NCBI GenBank assembly: GCA_024640315.1
Contig: JAHEFF010000004.1
Location: 90,588-128,566, forward strand
Source: Woeseiaceae bacterium
GTDB taxonomy: Bacteria > Pseudomonadota > Gammaproteobacteria > Steroidobacterales > Woeseiaceae
DNA length: 37,979 nt
Direction of reading: 5' to 3'
This document shows positions 32,782 to 37,979 of the stretch, piece by piece. Under the pieces are notes generated by a model, which was given only the letters and a program-made list of their open reading frames with translations, had not been told where the DNA came from and did not search any database. The stretch's first letter is position 1; each line of letters opens with the position of its first letter. Both the position numbers and the translations under genes were made by a program.

Positions 32782-33903
32782 ATGAAGGTTGGGATACCCA
32801 AAGAAGTCAAAGTGCTCGAATTTCGCGTCGGCATGGTGCCGGCAGGCGTACGCGAGCTGGTGCATGATGGTCACGAAGTGTTCGTGGAAACCAACGCCGG
32901 CGCAGGAATCGGTATGCTGGACGCTGACTACAAAGCAGCGGGCGCGACTATCCTCGATACCGCCAAAGCGGTATACGACACCGCTGACCTGATCGTCAAA
33001 GTCAAAGAACCGCAGGCAGAAGAGTGCCAGATGCTGCGGTCCGACCAGGTACTGTTTACCTACCTGCACCTGGCCGCTGATCGGGCGCAGACAGAAGCGC
33101 TGGTCAAATCGGGGACCACGGCAATTGCTTATGAAACCGTCACAGCCAATGACGGCTCGCTACCGTTGCTGACGCCGATGAGTGAAGTAGCCGGACGCCT
33201 GTCAATTCAGGCTGGCGCTTTTGCGTTGCAAAAGGCCAACGGCGGCCGCGGTGTATTGCTGGGGGGAGTGCCCGGCGTTGCACCAGGAAAAGTGGTCGTT
33301 GTCGGCGGCGGTGTCGCCGGTACGCACGCGGCGGAAATGGCAGTAGGCCTTGGCGCAGAGGTAACGATCCTGGATCGCTCGGTGCCGCGGCTCAGGCAGA
33401 TTAATGATCTGTACGGAGGGCGTGTCAGAACCGCCTATTCAACCAAGAACGCTATTGATGAGTTGATTCCGGAAGCGGACCTGGTCATCGGCGCGGTTCT
33501 CATCGCGGGCGCTGCGGCACCGAAACTGGTTACGGCAGAGCACGTGAAGAGCATGAAAGCGGGCGCGGTACTGGTTGATATCTCGATAGACCAGGGTGGG
33601 TGCTTCGAAACGAGCCGTCCGACGACGCATGCAGAGCCGACTTATGTGGTTGATGACGTGGTTCACTACTGCGTGACCAACATGCCGGGCGCAGTGCCCA
33701 GAACATCGACGTTCGCGCTAACTAATGTGACGCTGCCATTTGCCAAGAACCTGGCAAACATGGGCTGGCGCGAAGCACTGCTGAAGGATAAACACCTGCG
33801 GCACGGGCTTAACGTCCACGCAGGGCACATCAATCACGAGGCAGTAGCGCATGACCTTGGCTATGACTACCTCTCGGCCGAGGACGCTTTACAAGCAGCC
33901 TGA
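32782..33903 (+). CDS. ald: Alanine dehydrogenase
   Basis: NAD-dependent interconversion of L-alanine and pyruvate plus ammonium; 373 aa. Substrate-site residues are visible: Arg15 (FRVGMVP), Lys75 (VKVKEPQ) and His96 (TYLHLAAD). The NAD-binding loop [17 protein letters not shown] and the catalytic-Asp segment [14 protein letters not shown] are also present. The C-terminal [16 protein letters not shown] is typical. The ATG at 32782 has a purine-rich GGGGGAAGCAGAAG region upstream and matches the family start MKVGIPKE. It is divergent from the Lrp-type regulator and ends at a strong terminator. Confidence 0.96.
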   Translation: MKVGIPKEVKVLEFRVGMVPAGVRELVHDGHEVFVETNAGAGIGMLDADYKAAGATILDTAKAVYDTADLIVKVKEPQAEECQMLRSDQVLFTYLHLAADRAQTEALVKSGTTAIAYETVTANDGSLPLLTPMSEVAGRLSIQAGAFALQKANGGRGVLLGGVPGVAPGKVVVVGGGVAGTHAAEMAVGLGAEVTILDRSVPRLRQINDLYGGRVRTAYSTKNAIDELIPEADLVIGAVLIAGAAAPKLVTAEHVKSMKAGAVLVDISIDQGGCFETSRPTTHAEPTYVVDDVVHYCVTNMPGAVPRTSTFALTNVTLPFAKNLANMGWREALLKDKHLRHGLNVHAGHINHEAVAHDLGYDYLSAEDALQAA

Positions 33904-33933
33904 TCGACTCCCCCTTGATCAGGTAGTTTATTC

Positions 33934-33958
33934 AGCCGGGCGAAAGCCCGGCTTTTTT
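33934..33958 (+). terminator. Intrinsic terminator of ald
   Basis: AGCCGGGC (33934-33941), loop GAAA, GCCCGGCT (33946-33953), then a T-tract to 33958. This is a perfect 8-bp G+C-rich stem with a stable GAAA loop. Confidence 0.92.
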
Positions 33959-34049
33959 ATGGGCTGAAAAGTGCGAACCGGTTCACGGGGGATTCAGGCG
34001 ATTTTCGATATAACATAACTGTCGCCACCTCTTGTGAGGATTGATGCTT

Positions 34050-34679
34050 ATGGTCGATAGCCGGAATCAAAGTCGGGTTATGTGCATTCGTAACCTGCAG
34101 GACTATTTTCGAACGTCCATCGAAGATGTCGCCGCAAAGCAGCGGGTTGACATTCATCCTCACGCGGCACATTACGTCGTGAATATGCTGACACTTTATT
34201 CGCGCTCCGACGAACTCTACAAAGACGATGGAGAATCCTACGGGCTACGCCCGCTCGCCTTGATGCTTGCGGATGCCGCGGATGCGGACACCGCCGAGGA
34301 ACGAAACCATTTGTTGCAGCGTATCGGCGATGTTGCATTGTTTATCTCCGGGTTCTTCGCCGATGGTCTGGCCAGCAAGGCCGTCGACGTTGACTACTAC
34401 ATTAATATGGGTGGCAATGCATACGGGTCGCTTTCTGCCGAAGTTCGCGGCACATTTCGCGGCAACGCATTCGCCTCCATATACAGTGAGCTTGCTGCCA
34501 AATTTCAGCTCCTGGTCGATGTGCTGAATGAAATCGCCTCCGGAGCAGGGGGAAGCTCAGACCTCGACTTGCTGCGCACTTATGAGGTCTGGCGGAAAAC
34601 CGGAAGTCGTCGTGCGGAGGCGCTTCTCCGGCAAAACGGCGTTGTGCCGCTCTCCGGATCAGGAAAGCAACCGCACTGA
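34050..34679 (+). CDS. Uncharacterised helical protein, first of a gene pair
   Basis: 209-aa predicted cytosolic protein, no signal peptide or membrane helix, mostly alpha-helical. I do not recognise the family. Conserved-looking parts are IRNLQDYFRTSIEDV, HAAHYVVNMLTLYSRSDELY, GLRPLALMLADA, LQRIGDVALFISGFFADGL and DYYINMGGNAYGSLS, followed by a C-terminal segment LLRTYEVWRKTGSRRAEALLRQNGVVP. The ATG at 34050 has GAGGA at 34036-34040 with 9-nt spacing and is preferred to the ATG at 34044 or TTG at 34041. The next gene starts 1 nt after its stop, so the two proteins are probably made together. It lies after the ald terminator, so it has its own promoter, not identified. Confidence 0.75.
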   Translation: MVDSRNQSRVMCIRNLQDYFRTSIEDVAAKQRVDIHPHAAHYVVNMLTLYSRSDELYKDDGESYGLRPLALMLADAADADTAEERNHLLQRIGDVALFISGFFADGLASKAVDVDYYINMGGNAYGSLSAEVRGTFRGNAFASIYSELAAKFQLLVDVLNEIASGAGGSSDLDLLRTYEVWRKTGSRRAEALLRQNGVVPLSGSGKQPH

Positions 34680-34680
34680 C

Positions 34681-35337
34681 ATGCTTGCGAAACTGCAACA
34701 GCAGTTGAACGACACCTATCAGACCGACCCCGGTTACGATGTCCGAGATTTTCTGATTACCGATCAGCGCCTCGCCAAAATTATTAGCGGCGAGAACAAG
34801 TTGACCAATTCCGGCGAAACTCTGCTGATCTACGAAGACGACGAAGGTCTGTCATTGTCACTCTATCTCGAGCAGGAGATTCTTTCCCGCCTTGAATCAA
34901 TGGACCCGCAGCGAGTCCTGCGTGCCGGCAGGCTCGATGACCTTTGCAAGGTGATCGAGGGCTTGAGTCACTTTAATTACGTCGTCTGGTGCGCGACGCG
35001 GGACCGAAGCGTTTCGCTTCTGGAACTGGAACTGCAGGCAGAAGTGGACAAGTTCGTCAGCACGATGCAGCTTGCCATAGACCTCGGCGACAACGAGATG
35101 CTGAATGGTCTGCACGGCCGTATTTTTGAGAACGGCAGTTTTAATGGCGACCTCGACGATGATCAGCTGGAACGCTACAAGGCAGCCACCGAATACGCGG
35201 CCCGTTTCTGTCGCGGCCTGCGCCGTCAACTGATCAGGAACGGCGACGACGTCCTGCCGGAGTTGCGCCGTTTCTACCGGCTTCCGCTGCGGGACAAGAT
35301 CAGCCATATTCACACTCGGGCCTGGGCGGCGTCCTGA
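34681..35337 (+). CDS. Uncharacterised acidic protein, second of a gene pair
   Basis: 218-aa predicted cytosolic protein, acidic, no membrane helix, family not recognised. Notable parts are YDVRDFLITDQRLAKIISGE, an acidic-hydrophobic strand pair ETLLIYEDDEGLSLSLYLEQEIL, EGLSHFNYVVWCATRDRSVSLLELELQAEVDKF and LRRFYRLPLRDKISHIH. The start is ATG 34681, 1 nt after the stop of the preceding gene. A frame extending back to 34528 lies inside that gene and was rejected. Tight spacing suggests the two products act in one complex or pathway. No function can be given. Confidence 0.75.
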   Translation: MLAKLQQQLNDTYQTDPGYDVRDFLITDQRLAKIISGENKLTNSGETLLIYEDDEGLSLSLYLEQEILSRLESMDPQRVLRAGRLDDLCKVIEGLSHFNYVVWCATRDRSVSLLELELQAEVDKFVSTMQLAIDLGDNEMLNGLHGRIFENGSFNGDLDDDQLERYKAATEYAARFCRGLRRQLIRNGDDVLPELRRFYRLPLRDKISHIHTRAWAAS

Positions 35338-35395
35338 CCGGGAAACCGTAAAGTCCCTGCAACTTGGCCGCCCCGGAAAGGTCGAATCAACTGGC

Positions 35396-35425
35396 AATCA
35401 GCGTATAGTTCGTCATTCGCTGATT
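35396..35425. promoter_or_regulatory. Inverted repeat upstream of the efflux genes
   Basis: AATCAGCG (35396-35403) and CGCTGATT (35418-35425) are perfect inverted copies 14 nt apart, about 85 nt upstream of the adaptor gene. Such a dyad could bind a TetR-type or similar repressor, though no regulator gene is adjacent. There is no T-tract, so it is unlikely to be a terminator. Confidence 0.35.
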
Positions 35426-35509
35426 CAGCGGGTTCCTCGGGCTATACCAGGCCTTTCGATCCAACAAGAACAAGAGCTCTCTGCTTATCAAATTTAGGGT
35501 GATCTATTG

Positions 35510-36544
35510 ATGTGTAACGCACGTCTTATTTGTGCACTGATTTTTATGCCAGTGCTGGCTTTCGCGCAGGGCGGGCCGCCCGGCGGTCGCCAGGTGACCG
35601 TCGAATCGATGGTGGTCGAACCCGCTGCGCTCGAGTCGACCGTCGACGCCGTCGGCAACGTGCTGGCAGATGCCTCGGCCATTCTGCGGGCCGAGGTTCC
35701 CGGCCAGGTGGTCAAGCGCCATTTCGAGGATGGATCGCCTGTCAAGAAAGGTGACCCGCTGTTCTCTATCGAGGCCAGCGTGCTGGAAGCCGAGGTCAAC
35801 GAAGCCCGCGCCAACGTCGAGCAGAGCGAAGCGGCGTACAAGCGCGCGCAGGAGTTGGTGAAATCGCAGCTGGTATCGGCCACCGATTTTGACACGGCGC
35901 GAGCGAACTACAACGTGAGCCAGGCGCGGTTCATCTCGGCGCAATCGCGATTATCGAAAACGGTGATTCGTGCGCCGTTCGACGGTTTCGTGGGGTTGAG
36001 AAAAATCAATATCGGTGACTACGCGACTATCGGGCAGGAGCTCGTCAACGTTGTCCGGCTGAATCCGCTGCGCGTGGATTTTAGCGTCCCCGAGACACTG
36101 CTTTCACGCATACTCCCGGGGCAGCCGATCGCCGTGACCGTGGGGGCGTTCCGCGGCGAGGTTTTCGAGGGCGAGGTTATCGCCATAGATCCACAGATCG
36201 ATGTGACCGGGCACAGCATGGCGGTTCGTGCGCGCCTGCCGAACCCCGATCTCAGGCTCAGGCCGGGTCTGTTCGCGCAGGTCTCCGTCACGCTGTCCGT
36301 CAATCCGGACGCGTTGCTGGTGCCGGAACAGGCGATCTGGCCGATTGGCCAGCAGAAGACCGTTTACGTCATCAAGGATGGCGTCGTGATGCGTCGCGAT
36401 GTGCAGCTTGGCGACCGCAAGCCCGGCTTCGTCGAAGTGGTATCCGGGCTGTCGGCCGGTGAAGAGATCGTGGTGGCCGGGCAGATGAAGCTGTTCGAAG
36501 GCGCCGCCGTAACCACGGTGCCGGCGTCGGTAACGATTAACTAG
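35510..36544 (+). CDS. RND efflux periplasmic adaptor (membrane fusion protein)
   Basis: 344-aa periplasmic adaptor linking an RND pump to an outer-membrane channel. The signal peptide (LICALIFMPVLAFA) has no lipobox, so it is a soluble secreted form. A lipoyl-like half-motif VPGQVVKRHFEDGSPVKKGDPLFSIE is followed by a helical hairpin with heptad-like ANVEQSEAAYKRAQELVKSQLVS. The second lipoyl half is VIRAPFDGFVGLRKINIGDYATIG, then come the beta-barrel and membrane-proximal domains. ATG 35510 has AGGGT 9 nt upstream; TTG at 35507 is a weaker option. It is followed after 9 nt by the pump gene. Substrate unknown. Confidence 0.92.
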   Translation: MCNARLICALIFMPVLAFAQGGPPGGRQVTVESMVVEPAALESTVDAVGNVLADASAILRAEVPGQVVKRHFEDGSPVKKGDPLFSIEASVLEAEVNEARANVEQSEAAYKRAQELVKSQLVSATDFDTARANYNVSQARFISAQSRLSKTVIRAPFDGFVGLRKINIGDYATIGQELVNVVRLNPLRVDFSVPETLLSRILPGQPIAVTVGAFRGEVFEGEVIAIDPQIDVTGHSMAVRARLPNPDLRLRPGLFAQVSVTLSVNPDALLVPEQAIWPIGQQKTVYVIKDGVVMRRDVQLGDRKPGFVEVVSGLSAGEEIVVAGQMKLFEGAAVTTVPASVTIN

Positions 36545-36553
36545 GGAACGCCC

Positions 36554-37979
36554 ATGCAGATCTCCGAAACCTCGATTCAGCGTCCGGTTCTCGCGACAGT
36601 GATGAACCTGGTCATCCTGTTGATCGGCTTCATCGCTTACGATCGTCTCGCGGTGCGCCTGATACCCGACGTCGATGTGCCGATCGTAACCGTGGCGACG
36701 TCCTACCCGGGCGCCAACGCCCAGGTCATCGAAACGCAGATCACCAAGACCATCGAAGACGCGCTGTCAGGCATCGAGGGTATCGATTTCATCAGTTCGA
36801 TCAGTCGAGCGGAGTCGAGCCAGGTGTCGGTGCGCTTCAAACTGGACCGCGATGCCGATGCCGCCGCCAGCGACGTTCGCGACCGCGTATCGCAGTCCCG
36901 CGGTCGCTTGCCGGAAGAGGCCAATCCACCGATTGTGCAAAAGCAGGAAGCGGATGCGCAGCCGATTATCTACATGGCGTTTTCGTCAGACCGCCACACT
37001 GGCGTCGAAATCGCGGATATTGCCGTGCGGCTGGTGAAAGACCGCGTACAAACGATACCCGGCGTGGCGCGCGCCGACGTTTACGGCAACCGCTTCGCGA
37101 TGCGAATCTGGCTGGACCCCGACCGGCTCGCCGGTTTCGAGTTGACCCCGTCTGACATCGAGGACGCGCTGCGCGGGCAGAACATCGAGGTTCCCGCCGG
37201 ACGGGTCGAAGGCCAGTTGCGCGAGTTCACGGTACTTGCCGAGACGGATCTCAATCAGCCCGAAGAGTTTGCGGCCATCATCGTCAAGGAGACAGACAGG
37301 TTCCTGGTGCGGCTCGGCGATGTCGCGCGAGTGGAACTGGGCGCCGACAGCGCCCGCTTCCGGGCGCGCTACAACGGCAACAACGCGGTGCCGCTCGCCA
37401 TCGTCAAGCAGGCCACCGCCAACCCGCTGGAAATTTCCCGGGCCCTTAACAAGATGTTGCCGGAGATTCGTCGCACGTTGCCCGAGGGCATGGAAATTAC
37501 GAACGCGTTCGACAGCACGATCTTTATCGAACAATCGATCAACGAGGTTTACGTCACGGTGGCCGAAGCGATCCTGCTCGTGATCCTCGTCATCTTCGTT
37601 TTTCTCCGCAACTGGCGCGCGACGCTGATACCGCTGGTGACGATACCGGTTTCGCTGATCGGTGCGTTCGGCATGATGTTGCTGTTCGGTTTTTCGATCA
37701 ATACGCTGTCGCTGCTCGCGATGGTGCTGGCCATCGGGCTGGTCGTCGACGACGCCATCGTGATGCTGGAAAACATTTATCGGCACATGGAGCAGGGCAC
37801 GCCACCACTGGAAGCCGCGATCAAGGGCAGCCGGCAGATCGGTTTCGCGATCGTTGCCATGACCCTGACCCTGGCCGCCGTGTATTTTCCGTTCGCGTTT
37901 GCGACCGGGCGCAGCGGGCTGCTGTTTATCGAGTTCGCGCTGACCCTGGCCGGCGCCGTCCTGATCTCCGGGTTCACGG
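36554..37979 (+). CDS. RND (HAE-1 type) efflux pump, 3' part outside window
   Basis: Inner-membrane proton-driven pump; 475 residues are visible of an expected ~1000-1050. The N-terminus ISETSIQRPVLATVMNLVILLIG is the first membrane helix, followed by the porter domain (SYPGANAQVIETQITKTIEDALSGIEGI, LPEEANPPIVQK). The second helix group begins at ~335 (VAEAILLVILVIFVFLRNWRATLIPLVTIPVSL). Asp399-Asp400 in GLVVDDAIVMLENI are the proton-relay pair found in AcrB-type pumps. ATG 36554 has AGGGAA nearby. It probably exports drugs or other small amphiphiles; no outer-membrane channel gene is visible before the window ends. Confidence 0.94.
   Translation, partial: MQISETSIQRPVLATVMNLVILLIGFIAYDRLAVRLIPDVDVPIVTVATSYPGANAQVIETQITKTIEDALSGIEGIDFISSISRAESSQVSVRFKLDRDADAAASDVRDRVSQSRGRLPEEANPPIVQKQEADAQPIIYMAFSSDRHTGVEIADIAVRLVKDRVQTIPGVARADVYGNRFAMRIWLDPDRLAGFELTPSDIEDALRGQNIEVPAGRVEGQLREFTVLAETDLNQPEEFAAIIVKETDRFLVRLGDVARVELGADSARFRARYNGNNAVPLAIVKQATANPLEISRALNKMLPEIRRTLPEGMEITNAFDSTIFIEQSINEVYVTVAEAILLVILVIFVFLRNWRATLIPLVTIPVSLIGAFGMMLLFGFSINTLSLLAMVLAIGLVVDDAIVMLENIYRHMEQGTPPLEAAIKGSRQIGFAIVAMTLTLAAVYFPFAFATGRSGLLFIEFALTLAGAVLISGFT

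Overview
The window is about 38 kb of protein-dense chromosomal DNA, estimated by eye at high-50s percent G+C, from a Gram-negative bacterium. It is most likely a gammaproteobacterium, because it combines tesA/ybbA-ybbP, ycgN, yajQ, mutY next to yggX, asmA-type and RND-efflux genes. The exact lineage cannot be fixed by eye. A marine Woeseiales/Chromatiales-like organism is a guess. Genes are closely packed, with many ATGA/GTGA stop-start overlaps. I saw no tRNA, rRNA, phage, transposase or CRISPR array.

Layout. (1) 1-7355: fadD (cut by the window edge) and tesA on the minus strand, divergent from a ybbA-ybbP-Nudix cluster. These are followed by a D-2-hydroxyacid dehydrogenase and ycgN. (2) 7380-13448: minus-strand run of a thioredoxin-fold lipoprotein, yajQ and phosphoenolpyruvate carboxylase, divergent from an uncharacterised gene whose C-terminal half resembles a ribonucleotide reductase large subunit. 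(3) 13508-22471: an SLC13/DASS carrier, then a complete unfused tryptophan operon trpL-E-G-D-C-F-B-A plus a coupled DUF2007/zinc-ribbon gene. In front of trpE I can read a leader peptide with three consecutive Trp codons, mutually exclusive hairpins and an intrinsic terminator: a classical attenuator. A dispersed-repeat cluster lies between it and trpE. (4) 22509-27061: a GGDEF protein with a degenerate EAL domain, then an ECF sigma factor, a probable anti-sigma factor and an exported DUF4097 protein ending at a terminator.

(5) 27158-32176: asmA-like gene, exported START-like protein, mutY, exported PIG-L deacetylase and yggX. This run ends at a perfect 35-bp inverted repeat that abuts the stop of an Lrp-family regulator. 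(6) 32174-33958: the Lrp regulator divergent from alanine dehydrogenase, which ends at a strong terminator. (7) 34050-37979: two adjacent genes of unknown function, then an RND efflux adaptor and the first part of its inner-membrane pump.

Most of the window is housekeeping metabolism. The best candidates for something new are the trp leader (attenuator, possibly leaderless, with repeats downstream), the ribonucleotide-reductase-like orphan, the degenerate GGDEF-EAL protein, the sigma/anti-sigma/DUF4097 module, and the unknown gene pair at 34050-35337. I did not see a clear novel multi-gene defence or mobile system.
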